DNA of 64,000 nt from Gracilibacillus salitolerans (lineage in GTDB: Bacteria; Bacillota; Bacilli; Bacillales; Amphibacillaceae): assembly GCF_009650095.1 (NCBI RefSeq), contig NZ_CP045915.1, positions 1,798,001 through 1,862,000 of the forward strand, given 5' to 3'. The translations under genes and the position numbers were made by a program. Positions 18,686-27,448 of this stretch are shown in pieces. How positions within the stretch are numbered: position 1 is the first letter of the stretch; every line of letters starts with the position of its first letter. The notes under the pieces are model-generated. The model searched no databases and was not told the DNA's origin. It worked only from the letters and a program-made list of their open reading frames with translations.

Positions 18686-20389
18686 ATGAAAAGATTACGT
18701 TTTAAGAATGTTAAGATCGGTACTAAGTATGGGCTTATACTTAGTGTTGTTTTAGGGCTTTTTTTAATTTCTACGATTGTGGTAGCTTTTTTCCTAGATG
18801 ATGTTCAATCCGAAATTGAAGCAATGGAGAGAAGAGGCGACAGAGCAGTTAATGTGACAGAAATGGGTTCATTAATCAGGGCTAAAGGTATCCGGGTATT
18901 TCAATATATGGAAGATCCTACATCTGAAGTCGTAAATGAATTTAATCAACGTAAAGATTTATTTAAGAGGTTAAAGGATGATTTAGCTGAGGATTTAAGT
19001 AATTCAGAAGCAAAGACGCTAGTGGAACAGGTAGTAGAATTAGATGAAGCATTTAACCTTGAGTTCAATGAAGTGATTAGTTATGTGGGACAAGGGGATT
19101 TGGAAATGGCTGCACACCATGCAGATCAGGCTCATAATATCCAGCGGGAAGTTGTGCAGATTTTAGAAGAATTACAAGAATTAGTGGCTGCAGATAGATT
19201 GATAGCAGTTAATGAAGCAAAGAAGAGTCAAACAATGGCTATCTCGGCACTTATTATAGCGATTGCGGTATCCCTCATTATTAGTATCATTTTAATTATC
19301 ATCGTTAATCGAATAGTTTCCAGAAACTTAAATAAAGTAGTAGATGTTAGCAACAGCATTGCGGATGGTAATTTGCTAGTTGATAGTATAGATTATCATG
19401 CAAATGATGAAATTGGACAGCTTTCTCGTTCGATAAATAAGATGAGTACGAACTTAAGAAAGATCATTCAACAAGTATCAACCGTATCTGATACTGTCAG
19501 TGCTCAAAGTGAAGAGTTAAATCAATCGTCAAATGAAGTAAGGTCTGGAACCGGACAAATTGCTTCAACTATGCAGGAATTGGCATCAGGCGCCGAAACA
19601 CAAGCGAATCATGCTGGTGATGTTGCTTCTAAAATGAGTGATTTTTCTCAAAAAGTACATGAAGCAGACGAAAACGGTGAAAAGATTGAAGGTGCATCAA
19701 CTAAGGTATTAAACATGGCGGAAAATGGTAGTGAAATGATGAACTCCTCTGTTGCACAAATGGGACGAATCCATACGATTGTCCAAGATGCAGTAGAAAA
19801 AGTACGCGGTTTAGATAATCAATCACAAGAGATTACAAAACTAGTAGCAGTCATCAAAGATATTGCTGAACAAACCAATCTATTAGCATTAAATGCTGCC
19901 ATCGAATCAGCCCGTGCAGGAGAACATGGAAAAGGATTTGCGGTTGTAGCAGATGAAGTTCGCAAGCTAGCTGAACAAGTAGCAGTATCTGTTACTGATA
20001 TCACAGGAATTGTAACGAATATCCAAAGCGAATCCTCCAATGTATCACAATCTTTAGAAGAAGGATACAGTGAGGTGGAAGTAGGGTCTGAACAAATTGA
20101 AAATACAGGAAAGACATTTGAGCAAATCAATACCGCAGTAACGGATATGGTTTCTAGCATTACAACAGTAACAACGAATTTGTCTGAAATGAAGACAAGT
20201 AGCGAAGAGATTAATAATTTTGTTGAAGAAATTGCATCGATATCTGAAGAATCGGCAGCCGGTGTCGAGCAAACATCAGCATCTGCTCAACAAGCTAGCA
20301 GTTCAATGGAAGAAGTATCTTCTAATTCAGAAGAACTGGCAAAGCTTGCAGAAGAATTAAATGGCTTAGTAAGACAATTTAAGATATAA
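18686..20389 (+). CDS. Methyl-accepting chemotaxis protein 2
   Basis: Second transmembrane chemoreceptor, 567 residues, with GGGAGGA ribosome site at the right distance from ATG. Same plan as the upstream receptor: membrane helix (about 15-37), four-helix-bundle sensor (about 38-180), membrane helix (about 185-210), HAMP, and the methylation/signalling coiled coil with the conserved tip ending [16 protein letters not shown]. The signalling halves of the two receptors are almost identical down to the closing [14 protein letters not shown], while the sensor regions have diverged, the pattern expected after duplication for new ligand range. No methylation-independent features noted. A strong bidirectional terminator follows. 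Confidence 0.95.
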   Translation: MKRLRFKNVKIGTKYGLILSVVLGLFLISTIVVAFFLDDVQSEIEAMERRGDRAVNVTEMGSLIRAKGIRVFQYMEDPTSEVVNEFNQRKDLFKRLKDDLAEDLSNSEAKTLVEQVVELDEAFNLEFNEVISYVGQGDLEMAAHHADQAHNIQREVVQILEELQELVAADRLIAVNEAKKSQTMAISALIIAIAVSLIISIILIIIVNRIVSRNLNKVVDVSNSIADGNLLVDSIDYHANDEIGQLSRSINKMSTNLRKIIQQVSTVSDTVSAQSEELNQSSNEVRSGTGQIASTMQELASGAETQANHAGDVASKMSDFSQKVHEADENGEKIEGASTKVLNMAENGSEMMNSSVAQMGRIHTIVQDAVEKVRGLDNQSQEITKLVAVIKDIAEQTNLLALNAAIESARAGEHGKGFAVVADEVRKLAEQVAVSVTDITGIVTNIQSESSNVSQSLEEGYSEVEVGSEQIENTGKTFEQINTAVTDMVSSITTVTTNLSEMKTSSEEINNFVEEIASISEESAAGVEQTSASAQQASSSMEEVSSNSEELAKLAEELNGLVRQFKI

Positions 20390-20394
20390 ATAGG

Positions 20395-20423
20395 CAAAAC
20401 TCCCAAGCTTCTTGGGAGTTTTG
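20395..20423. terminator. Bidirectional terminator between chemoreceptor 2 and FUSC-like gene
   Basis: Perfect 13-bp stem CAAAACTCCCAAG (20395-20407) with CTTGGGAGTTTTG (20411-20423) and loop CTT. Runs of T/A on both outer sides allow use by the convergent genes on both strands; the minus-strand gene's stop codon starts at the very next base. Confidence 0.9.
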
Positions 20424-21464
20424 TTATTTCGAAATTTCATTTTCACTAATTAATATCTTTTCTACAATATTATAAATAGACAATAATTCATATAAAATAA
20501 TCACTTCTGGCGTGAAAAGGGTAGGATTTTTATCCTCGCTTGGTTTTTTACTTTCCCAGAATTGATTCATTAATTTTTTCACTTGTTGTCGATAGGCACT
20601 AGCCTTATAGTGATCAGGATATTTCATAAAATCAACTAATGTTTCCACCATTTCCATAATATCTTCACACTCTTGCTTTGACCAACAAATATTCTGGATA
20701 GGTGTATTAATTAAATTGCCAATATGATAATGAATTAATCGTAAATGTGTCAGGTTTCTTCTTTCAAAGTCAAATACCTTTTTTGTTTGTTTGTCCAGTC
20801 GGTGATATTTCGATTCGGCTGCTTGAAAGTGCAACAATTTATCAGTCTGATCCAATGTGTTTTTTAATGTAAGAAAACGCTTGTCAATCTCTGTTTTTTT
20901 GGTTGCCTGCTGGCCTTTACCAAGTGATTGCTTCAAAATGATTTCTAACTCTTCTCCCGTCTGTTTCAATAAATCATGGATATTAGTCATAATCTTTTTC
21001 GTATAATTAGGCGGTAAAATAAACATATTGACTAATGTCGATACTAACAGTCCAATTGTCGTCGTTCCGAGTCGAATAAAGAAAGAGACAAATAAATTTG
21101 TATGGATTACTTCGATCATCGCAACGGATGTCAGTGTTGCCACCAGTAGTCCAGCATGAAGGCCTAAACGATAACACGTGATAATCGTTAATAATGCGGA
21201 AAGTGTATATGTTATTGGCGAGTTCCCAAATAAATATATAAATAAAACGGCATAGGCTGAACCAATCGCTGATGCAGGGAAGCGGACAATTCCTTTTTTG
21301 ATGGAATCAGCAACGGTGGGTTCGATTGTGACGATGGCTGTGATGACAGCAAATACCGGTGGCCAGCCAATCCATTCACATAACAGTGATGTTAAAAAGA
21401 CTGCCAAAGCTGTTTTGATTATTCGTCTACCAAAAATACGGTAGCGTACCTTAGACCATTTCAT
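20424..21464 (-). CDS. FUSC / aromatic-acid-exporter-like membrane protein
   Basis: Integral membrane protein of the ArAE_1/FUSC type (YgaE/YqjA-like in Bacillus), 346 residues. The first half holds about five to six hydrophobic helices (TALAVFLTSLLCEWIG, FAVITAIVTIEPT, AYAVLFIYLFG, GLLVATLTSVAMIEV, TTIGLLVSTLVNMFILPP), including the family's conserved 'T/EPT' loop after the second helix. The second half (from about 170) is a soluble, charged, helical cytoplasmic domain. Members are thought to export aromatic or other small acids, but the substrate here is unknown. It stands alone on the minus strand, converging on the chemoreceptor gene. Confidence 0.8.
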   Translation of the reverse strand: MKWSKVRYRIFGRRIIKTALAVFLTSLLCEWIGWPPVFAVITAIVTIEPTVADSIKKGIVRFPASAIGSAYAVLFIYLFGNSPITYTLSALLTIITCYRLGLHAGLLVATLTSVAMIEVIHTNLFVSFFIRLGTTTIGLLVSTLVNMFILPPNYTKKIMTNIHDLLKQTGEELEIILKQSLGKGQQATKKTEIDKRFLTLKNTLDQTDKLLHFQAAESKYHRLDKQTKKVFDFERRNLTHLRLIHYHIGNLINTPIQNICWSKQECEDIMEMVETLVDFMKYPDHYKASAYRQQVKKLMNQFWESKKPSEDKNPTLFTPEVIILYELLSIYNIVEKILISENEISK

Positions 21465-21590
21465 TAGAAAAATTCTCCTTCAAACATTCTATTGCTTAGT
21501 ATACCGCAGAAGTCTATAGCTTTCCATGTTGAATTTTGCCAAATGGTAAGATATCTTTGTCGTACCAAAAAATTCTTTTATTAAATTATT

Positions 21591-21604
21591 TGTAAACGCT
21601 TTCT
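21591..21604 (+). promoter_or_regulatory. Candidate catabolite-responsive element (CcpA cre)
   Basis: TGTAAACGCTTTCT matches the Gram-positive cre consensus WTGNAANCGNWNNCW at every fixed position (with the T before it). It lies about 80 bases upstream of the IDEAL-domain gene, where a repressor would overlap a promoter. Sequence match only. Confidence 0.5.
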
Positions 21605-21683
21605 TATTTCTTGCATATGATGTAAAATAAAAATATATCTCAGTCAGATTAGTGCGTTGTGAATTTTTGAGGAGGTGTTGAAC

Positions 21684-22127
21684 TTGCTTTCCGTGAAAAT
21701 GTTAAAACCGTATTACGTTAAAGAAGAAGGCAATTACATTCGGGTGGTACTCGCTTATCAATATTTTTCCCTATTAATGGATGATGAAGTATATCATTTT
21801 GTCCCGCTCGAAGCTCGAGAAATCCGAATCAATCGCGATACACAACAAATTGAAAATAAAAATGATGTTTTTGTTTTTCAAAAAGGGAAAAAATATAATC
21901 ACATTACATTATCAGACCTGATGAAGGTAAAAGATTTCCAAGAACATCTATCAACCATATTAAGTCCATATATCATCGTTTCAGAAACCGATGAGAAAAA
22001 GGATAATATCGACCACGTAATTATGGAATTAGAGAGAAGTAATTTATTAAGACTGATTGATCGGTCTTTAGATGATAAAAATCCTGAAAACTTTCTGTTA
22101 TATACAACAAAATTAAATGAAATGTAG
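21684..22127 (+). CDS. IDEAL-domain protein, YpiB-like
   Basis: Small soluble protein of about 147 residues. The start is taken as TTG 21684, seven bases after AGGAGGT; the GTG at 21675 lies inside that ribosome site. The C-terminal block (VIMELERSNLLRLIDRSLDDKNPENFLLYTTKLNEM, residues about 110-147) fits the IDEAL domain, a short helical pair found in YpiB, YozD and ComK-regulated proteins of bacilli. The N-terminal part has a beta-rich pattern (YIRVVLAYQYFSLLMDDEVYHFVP). Function unknown; similar domains occur in adaptor or regulatory proteins. A canonical terminator overlaps its stop codon and a possible CcpA site lies upstream. Confidence 0.7.
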   Translation: MLSVKMLKPYYVKEEGNYIRVVLAYQYFSLLMDDEVYHFVPLEAREIRINRDTQQIENKNDVFVFQKGKKYNHITLSDLMKVKDFQEHLSTILSPYIIVSETDEKKDNIDHVIMELERSNLLRLIDRSLDDKNPENFLLYTTKLNEM

Positions 22128-22153
22128 CAGTTGCTTAGGCAACTGCTTTTTTT
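22127..22153 (+). terminator. Terminator of the IDEAL-domain gene
   Basis: GCAGTTGC (22127-22134), loop TTAG, GCAACTGC (22139-22146), followed by seven T residues. Confidence 0.92.
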
Positions 22154-22167
22154 GCTTGGAAAAGTTC

Positions 22168-22330
22168 CCTGTTCCTTGGATAAAGGAATATATCCAAGGA
22201 AGCGAAACAGTAATCCAAGGAAGATCCCACCTTGTTCCTTGGAAAAATCTTTCCCTTCCTTGGATAAAAGGTTAAATCCAAGGAAGAGAAGCAAGTATCC
22301 CATGAAGCGAAGCAATAATCCAAGGAAGAG
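22168..22330. repeat. Phased CCWWGG repeat array 1; no gene in 22154-22430
   Basis: Eight cores CCTTGG, CCAAGG or a one-step variant start at about 22174, 22194, 22215, 22237, 22258, 22278, 22299 and 22320, spaced 20-22 bases. Flanks are also shared: TTCCTTGGATAA or its complement. Because orientation alternates, neighbouring units form inverted repeats such as TTCCTTGGATA with TATCCAAGGAA. Open frames across it are heptapeptide-repetitive on both strands, an artefact of the 21-base period. Confidence 0.75.
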
Positions 22331-22430
22331 TTTCACTTATTTTTCTCCTATGAGGAATCTTAAGCAAGACTCTTGTTGCTTGCTATTGTAATCGCATACC
22401 TTATAAAATAGAGAGGAGGAGGTGTGTGTG

Positions 22431-23204
22431 ATGGATTTAGGAGTGAAGGATAAGAAAGTTCTTGTTACAGCAGCAAGCAAAGGTTTAGGCAAAGCATGTG
22501 CAAAAGCGTATGCAGAAGAGGGAGCACATGTTGTGATCGCAAGTAGAAATAAATCGCAATTAGAGCGAGCAGTTACTGAGATTATTGAACAAACAGGTAA
22601 TGCAAAAGTGGAAGTGGTTGTTTGTGATCTTACTAAAAGTCAAGATATTCAACACATGATACAAGCAGTTGGTCCTGTTGATATTTTAATCAATAACGCC
22701 GGAGGTCCACCAGCAGGCAAGTTTAATGACTTTGATGACGATGATTGGCAACATGCATTTGAATTATTACTGATGAATATTATTCGTACCGTTAGAGCTG
22801 TCACACCAGGAATGAGAGAACAGCAATTCGGACGTATTGTAAATATTACATCAAGTTCGATGAAGCAAGCATTAGACGGACTATTATTATCCAATACCTT
22901 TCGGCCTGCAATTGTCGGTTTATCCAAGAGTTTATCTCAGGAATTAGCATCTGATCACATTTTGATTAATTCGGTAGGTCCAGGCACAATGGAAACTGAC
23001 CGAATCCGTGATATTTACAAACAGCAACCATCAGACGAATCAGTTGAAGAACGAATGCAAAAAGCGGGAGCGAATATCCCGATTGGTTGCATTGGACAAC
23101 CAGAAGAATTCGCAAAAGCAATCCTTTTTCTAGGTTCAGCTGCAAATACATACATTACCGGTCAGACACTCATCGTAGACGGTGGGGCAATGAAAACATT
23201 ATAA
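22431..23204 (+). CDS. SDR-family oxidoreductase with altered catalytic residues
   Basis: Rossmann-fold short-chain dehydrogenase/reductase-like protein of about 257 residues. ATG 22431 is used (six bases after GAGGAGGTG); the GTG codons upstream are within the ribosome site. The nucleotide-binding motif is TAASKGLG (about residues 12-19), followed by NNAGG near 90 and the Ser strand ITSSS near 140. Aligning the stretch before GLSKSLSQELA with the usual YxxxK helix places Ser and Arg where Tyr and Lys should be (SNTFR). This agrees with the atypical 3-oxoacyl-ACP-reductase-like subgroup lacking a complete tetrad. It may be non-catalytic or use a different mechanism. It lies 12 bases before the Gfo/Idh/MocA gene, probably one operon. 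Confidence 0.85.
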   Translation: MDLGVKDKKVLVTAASKGLGKACAKAYAEEGAHVVIASRNKSQLERAVTEIIEQTGNAKVEVVVCDLTKSQDIQHMIQAVGPVDILINNAGGPPAGKFNDFDDDDWQHAFELLLMNIIRTVRAVTPGMREQQFGRIVNITSSSMKQALDGLLLSNTFRPAIVGLSKSLSQELASDHILINSVGPGTMETDRIRDIYKQQPSDESVEERMQKAGANIPIGCIGQPEEFAKAILFLGSAANTYITGQTLIVDGGAMKTL

Positions 23205-23216
23205 AGGAGAGATAAA

Positions 23217-24209
23217 ATGCCGACATTAAAATGGGGAATACTAAGTACAGCAAAAATCGGAAGAACAGAAGTTATACCAGCAATTCACAGGTCCAGTAAT
23301 GGAGAAGTAGTGGCGATAGCAAGTAGAAATGAACAAACCGCAAAAGAAGCAGCAGAAGAACTCCATATCCCACGTACTTTTGACAGTTATGAAGCATTAT
23401 TAGACGACCCAGAAATCGATGCAGTCTATATTCCATTACCAAATGCCTTACACAAAGAATGGGTAATCAAAGCAGCTGAAAAGAAAAAACATGTGCTTTG
23501 TGAAAAGCCGGTTGCAGTTACTAACGAAGAATTGGAAGAAATGATTACTGCATGTGAAAAAAATAGTGTCGTGTTTATGGAAGCGTTTATGTATCAATTC
23601 CATCCGCAACATCAAAAAGTAAAGAAATTGATTCATGACGGTGTAATTGGTGACGTAGCTTTCATGCGTGCAAGCTTTTCTTTTTATCTAGAAGACCGCT
23701 CCAACATTCGCTTAAATAATGACCTTGGTGGAGGCTCAATGTTTGATGTCGGCTGTTATGCATTGCATGCAATCCGCAATATTTTAGAGCAAGAACCGGT
23801 ATCCGTTTATGCAAGTGCCCATTATCACCCAGAACTACATGTGGACACTACCATGACTGGCACACTTAACTTTGGAAATGGCATCGTCACATCGTTTGAT
23901 TCCAGCTTTGATTGTGCATCACGCGAATCGTACGAAGTAGTTGGCTCAAAAGGAAGCATTACCGTAACATCTGCTTTCCGACCAGATACGAATGAAGGGA
24001 TGATTGGCGAAATTCATGTAAAAACAGATGAAGGTACCGAAGTATTGGAAGAAGCAGGTGATCAGTATACATTAATGGCAGAAAACTTCGCCAATGCAGT
24101 TCTTAACAATCAAGCCTTATTCTACGATATCACAAAAATTCGCAACCAAATGAAAGTGCTCGACGCTGTATACGAAAGCAGTAAGACAGGACAAGTAATT
24201 TCATTATAA
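23217..24209 (+). CDS. Gfo/Idh/MocA-family oxidoreductase
   Basis: NAD(P)-dependent sugar- or polyol-type dehydrogenase, 330 residues. The N-terminal Rossmann domain starts WGILSTAKIGR and contains the family's EKP motif (CEKPVAV, about residue 95), whose Lys acts in catalysis; the C-terminal alpha/beta domain has the GGGSMFDVGCYALHAIR stretch (about 170-186) with the expected Asp and His. This form resembles D-xylose/glucose 1-dehydrogenase-like members. Ribosome site AAAGGAGAG precedes ATG. Twelve bases after the SDR gene. Given the GH43 operon upstream a role in pentose metabolism is possible but unproven. Confidence 0.9.
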   Translation: MPTLKWGILSTAKIGRTEVIPAIHRSSNGEVVAIASRNEQTAKEAAEELHIPRTFDSYEALLDDPEIDAVYIPLPNALHKEWVIKAAEKKKHVLCEKPVAVTNEELEEMITACEKNSVVFMEAFMYQFHPQHQKVKKLIHDGVIGDVAFMRASFSFYLEDRSNIRLNNDLGGGSMFDVGCYALHAIRNILEQEPVSVYASAHYHPELHVDTTMTGTLNFGNGIVTSFDSSFDCASRESYEVVGSKGSITVTSAFRPDTNEGMIGEIHVKTDEGTEVLEEAGDQYTLMAENFANAVLNNQALFYDITKIRNQMKVLDAVYESSKTGQVISL

Positions 24210-24211
24210 AG

Positions 24212-24243
24212 AAGAAGCACAGTAGAATTCTGCTGTGCTTCTT
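24212..24243 (+). terminator. Hairpin after the oxidoreductase gene
   Basis: AAGAAGCACAG (24212-24222) pairs perfectly with CTGTGCTTCTT (24233-24243). There is no long T run, so efficiency is uncertain. Confidence 0.65.
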
Positions 24244-24272
24244 GATACGATAAATGAGAAAGGGGAGGAGAA

Positions 24273-25229
24273 ATGATACCAGAAAAATCATTAAAACTAT
24301 TAAAACACAAAGCACTAATTGATCGTCTTCCAGAACATCATCCACAATTTCGGCACATTTATGACAAGTGGCGGCAATTTGAATCCGGACAAACAGGGGA
24401 AACGAATCTCCAATATCACCTGCATCAAGCCAACCTCGATTCACCACAATTCCTTAGGGGTCTCTGCATTGAGCACAAATCAGCCTTTCAAATAGATTGG
24501 ATCCTTTTCGATTTAGGCTACCGTGTTCTGTTAGAAATCAAGAATTACACCGCTCCCATCTACTTTGATCCACATTCCCGACAACTAATACGAACAAAAG
24601 CAGGAGAAAAAGAAGTATTTCCCGATCCATTGCTGCAAGTAGATCTTCAACACGCACAATTCCGCCGATTTCTTGATGTACATAATATTGAGCAACTTCC
24701 CATCTTTACTGTAGCGGTCTTCGTCAATCGTAATGCAATCTTAGAACTTCAGGATTATCCCGATAGGCACCGCATTCTCACAGCACAAGCCATTCCTAAC
24801 TTTTTAGAAAAAATTACAAGGAAACACCCAGCCAAAATATCATCTTCTAGAAATCAGGAAATAGTATCCTTTTTACGAGACCATCATCAAGAAGCACATT
24901 TTCCCATTCTAGAAAGGTATGGCATCGAGTGGAGAGATATTATCAAAGGTACGCCTTGTCCAGCATGTGGGAGATTTTCGATGAATAGAATATGCATGCG
25001 TTGGCAATGTCCTTTTTGTAATGAACGCAGCTCTGATGCCCACTTACCCGTGTTGTTTGATTTAGCATTATTGTCGGAGAATAGAATAACGAAAAGAATA
25101 GCTCAGGATTTTTTAGGAGAACTATCTCCAGATGCAGCAAGAAAATTGATGAATCGAGCAGGATTTATTAAAGTGGGAACGAGTAAAGGTGCATACTATA
25201 GACATCATGATTTAGCACCATTTATGTAG
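24273..25229 (+). CDS. NERD-domain (nuclease-related) protein with zinc ribbon
   Basis: Protein of 318 residues, strong ribosome site GGGGAGGAG. An N-terminal helical part is followed by the NERD domain (about 45-160), a restriction-endonuclease-like fold; the visible core is IDWILFDLGYRVLLEIKNY, matching the Asp...ExK pattern of PD-(D/E)xK nucleases. Then a CPAC...CPFC zinc ribbon (about 228-250) and a C-terminal segment (NRITKRIAQDFLGELSPDAARKLMNRAGF) that looks like a winged-helix or DNA-binding element. The exact role is unknown; DNA processing is a reasonable inference. Directly after the stop codon begins a six-unit 21-bp repeat array. Confidence 0.82.
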   Translation: MIPEKSLKLLKHKALIDRLPEHHPQFRHIYDKWRQFESGQTGETNLQYHLHQANLDSPQFLRGLCIEHKSAFQIDWILFDLGYRVLLEIKNYTAPIYFDPHSRQLIRTKAGEKEVFPDPLLQVDLQHAQFRRFLDVHNIEQLPIFTVAVFVNRNAILELQDYPDRHRILTAQAIPNFLEKITRKHPAKISSSRNQEIVSFLRDHHQEAHFPILERYGIEWRDIIKGTPCPACGRFSMNRICMRWQCPFCNERSSDAHLPVLFDLALLSENRITKRIAQDFLGELSPDAARKLMNRAGFIKVGTSKGAYYRHHDLAPFM

Positions 25230-25355
25230 AGTGTCCAGAAAAAGTGAATTAGTGTCCAGATAATTAGTAAAAGTGTCCAGAAAAATGAAGATAGTGTCCA
25301 GATTATCATAAAAAGTATCCAGAAAGTATAAAAAAGTGTCCAGATAATTTCATAC
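25230..25355. repeat. Phased AGTGTCCAGA repeat array 2 (six units, exactly 21 bp)
   Basis: Six copies of AGTGTCCAGA (fifth AGTATCCAGA) start at 25230, 25251, 25272, 25293, 25314 and 25335, a strict 21-base period with no exceptions. The 11 bases between are A/T rich and variable, with copies 1, 3 and 5 going on AAA and 2, 4 and 6 going on T(A/T)AT, hinting at a 42-base superunit. The array starts at the base after the NERD gene stop and ends at the terminator of the convergent PBP gene. Confidence 0.9.
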
Positions 25356-25391
25356 AAAAAAAGAGCTAGCCCGATCCCCATGGGCTAGCTC
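25356..25391 (-). terminator. Terminator of the penicillin-binding protein gene
   Basis: GAGCTAGCCC (25363-25372) pairs with GGGCTAGCTC (25382-25391). Read on the minus strand it is followed by a run of seven T. The plus side also has a T-rich tail, so it may act both ways. Confidence 0.9.
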
Positions 25392-25398
25392 TCAATTT

Positions 25399-27423
25399 TT
25401 ATTTAATCTCAGAAAAGACGTTTCCTACTTTTTCTGCGACATAGCCACTGCCATTATTTTTGTCCTCAATATTTTCTACCATCATAGCGATGATTACACT
25501 GCTGTCTTCCGGGTAGCCGACGAACCAACCATTCTCAGCAGCGCCTTCTTCATCAAGTGATTGCTTCAGTTCTGCAGTTCCGGTTTTTCCGGAGATGCCC
25601 AATCCACTAACATTTGCGCCACCCCCGGTTCCGTCTGTTACTACACCGCGTAATGCATCACGAATGATATCGGCGTTATCACTAGAAAGCAGACCTTCTT
25701 TCCATGTCTGGCCTTTTTCTTCGTCCATCAGCAAGGTTGGCTGCACGATGTTGCCGTCATTTGTGAAAACAGAATAACTAGTTGCTAATTGTAGTACGCT
25801 CATTTCAATTTGTCCTTGGCCATAACTTGTATCTGCTAATAACACTTCTTCACTTAATGTACCATCAGAAGAGATCGAGCTTGATTGGATAGGATAAGTA
25901 AAAGGGAATTCCTCACCAATGCCGAATGCTTCTAATCCGGAAACAAATGCATCCTCTCCCATTTCCAATGCTTGCATTGCAAAATAGATATTGTCGGAGC
26001 GGACAAGTGCGTCTCTTAAGTCAACCGGACCGTTTGATTCAGAAACACGTCGAACGGAATAGTTACCCCAGCCTTCTTTTTGCCATGTGAGTCCTTCAAT
26101 GGTAAATCCTTTGTTTGGATCAATCGAGCCATTCTCCAAGCCAATAACACTGGTGATCGGTTTAAACGATGAGCCAGGTGCGAATGTTGCAGTGAATCGA
26201 TTTAATAAAGGATTCTTCGGATCTTCCTGCCATTCATTCCATTGAGCACCACTAAGTCCATAAAGAAAAGCGTGCGGGTCAAAGGCTGGACTGCTTACTA
26301 TAGCCAATGTCTCACCGGTGGCAGGATCAATCGCTGTAGCAGTACCTGCATCACCATCTAATGAGTCAAAAATACTTTCTTGTACATTTGCATCAATAGT
26401 GAGGGTGATGGTCTCGCCATCCTTCACTTCTGTTTCAGCGATTAGGACTGGATCTTGATCTTCTTTATCGACATAAATCTGGACACCTTCTTCACCGCGG
26501 AGTTCCTCTTCATAGAGTTCTTCTAGCCCACGATATCCAATTAAATCACTTTCAGAATAAAAGTCAGAATCGACTTCTTCTAATTTTTCTGCTGTAATCG
26601 GTGCAATATAGCCAACTAAATGAGCAGCAGCTTCACCTAAAGGATAGATACGTCCTGTAGTGGTTTGTTTTGTAAATGGTTTAATCGATTGCAAAGCTCC
26701 CTCTAAACCATTTTCACTAATGCTGGGAACTACTTTTAATGGAACAAACACATCTGGTGTGACCCAGCCAGCACTTAAGGCATTATCGATATCTTCAACC
26801 GTAATATCTAGTATTTCTGCTATTTCTTCTTTTTCCTGCTTTTCATTCTCCGTAAACCAGTCATCTACTACACCTAATTCATAAATACTTTCATTGACAG
26901 CCAATGCTTCGCGATTTCGATCATAAATTTCCCCGCGAATTGGCTCTACTCTATTGATACCAACTGATCCACCATCTTCCAACTCGGGAAAAATAAATCC
27001 AGGGTGCCAATGAACGAGCCAATCCAGCTCTTCTTCATCTTCCACAGTTTCTATCGTTTTCACCATTTCAATTTCCGTATCAAAAGAAACGGGACCAGCC
27101 AACGTTTCCATGTTTACGTGCAGTGGAAATGTCATGGATTCGATCTCTTCTAAGTTGATTTCTTCCTCATCTTCAGCTGGTTCTGGAACTTCGTATTCGA
27201 CAGAGAGATCTGTTACTTCCAAGTCTTCATATATTTTTGGATAACGATCAAATTCTTCCTTATCAACGTCTTCCTCAACCATTTGATACATACTTTCAAA
27301 GTCTTCCGCCATCCAATGGTCAACATATTCCTGTAAACGATCTTCCGGCTTAACATGTTCGTCTTCTTGACAGGCAACTAAAAATGCTACCAAACTTATC
27401 AATACAATCATAAACCGTTTCAT
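25399..27423 (-). CDS. Lipoprotein class B penicillin-binding protein, PbpC/MecA-like
   Basis: Peptidoglycan DD-transpeptidase of 674 residues, similar in layout to Bacillus PbpC (PBP3) and staphylococcal MecA. A lipobox LVAC places the lipid-anchored Cys at 18. Then an NTF2-like MecA_N domain (about 25-145), a dimerisation domain (about 155-325) and the transpeptidase (about 345-670) with the active-site triad S418-S-F-K421, S476-D-N478 and K613-T-G615. The enzyme cross-links wall peptides outside the membrane. Its MecA_N domain is strikingly acidic, as expected for a salt-exposed protein. The sortase gene lies just upstream in the same direction but has its own terminator. MecA-like domain order does not by itself show beta-lactam resistance. 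Confidence 0.93.
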   Translation of the reverse strand: MKRFMIVLISLVAFLVACQEDEHVKPEDRLQEYVDHWMAEDFESMYQMVEEDVDKEEFDRYPKIYEDLEVTDLSVEYEVPEPAEDEEEINLEEIESMTFPLHVNMETLAGPVSFDTEIEMVKTIETVEDEEELDWLVHWHPGFIFPELEDGGSVGINRVEPIRGEIYDRNREALAVNESIYELGVVDDWFTENEKQEKEEIAEILDITVEDIDNALSAGWVTPDVFVPLKVVPSISENGLEGALQSIKPFTKQTTTGRIYPLGEAAAHLVGYIAPITAEKLEEVDSDFYSESDLIGYRGLEELYEEELRGEEGVQIYVDKEDQDPVLIAETEVKDGETITLTIDANVQESIFDSLDGDAGTATAIDPATGETLAIVSSPAFDPHAFLYGLSGAQWNEWQEDPKNPLLNRFTATFAPGSSFKPITSVIGLENGSIDPNKGFTIEGLTWQKEGWGNYSVRRVSESNGPVDLRDALVRSDNIYFAMQALEMGEDAFVSGLEAFGIGEEFPFTYPIQSSSISSDGTLSEEVLLADTSYGQGQIEMSVLQLATSYSVFTNDGNIVQPTLLMDEEKGQTWKEGLLSSDNADIIRDALRGVVTDGTGGGANVSGLGISGKTGTAELKQSLDEEGAAENGWFVGYPEDSSVIIAMMVENIEDKNNGSGYVAEKVGNVFSEIK

Positions 27424-27448
27424 CTAATATATACCCCCTCTTAAACAA

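Noticed and set aside
22131..22391. Plus-strand open frame with heptapeptide NPRK-type repeats, and the mirror frames on the minus strand (21899-22336, 22135-22323)
   Set aside because: The repeats arise from a 21-base DNA period and occur on both strands; no ribosome site; all frames stay open by composition.
25230..25355. CRISPR array
   Set aside because: Conserved unit is only 10 bases with 11-base AT-rich fill; no cas genes; spacers too short.
25399..27423. Methicillin-resistance mecA
   Set aside because: Same domain order, but PbpC-like lipoprotein PBPs are normal in bacilli and no mec regulators or SCC features are present.
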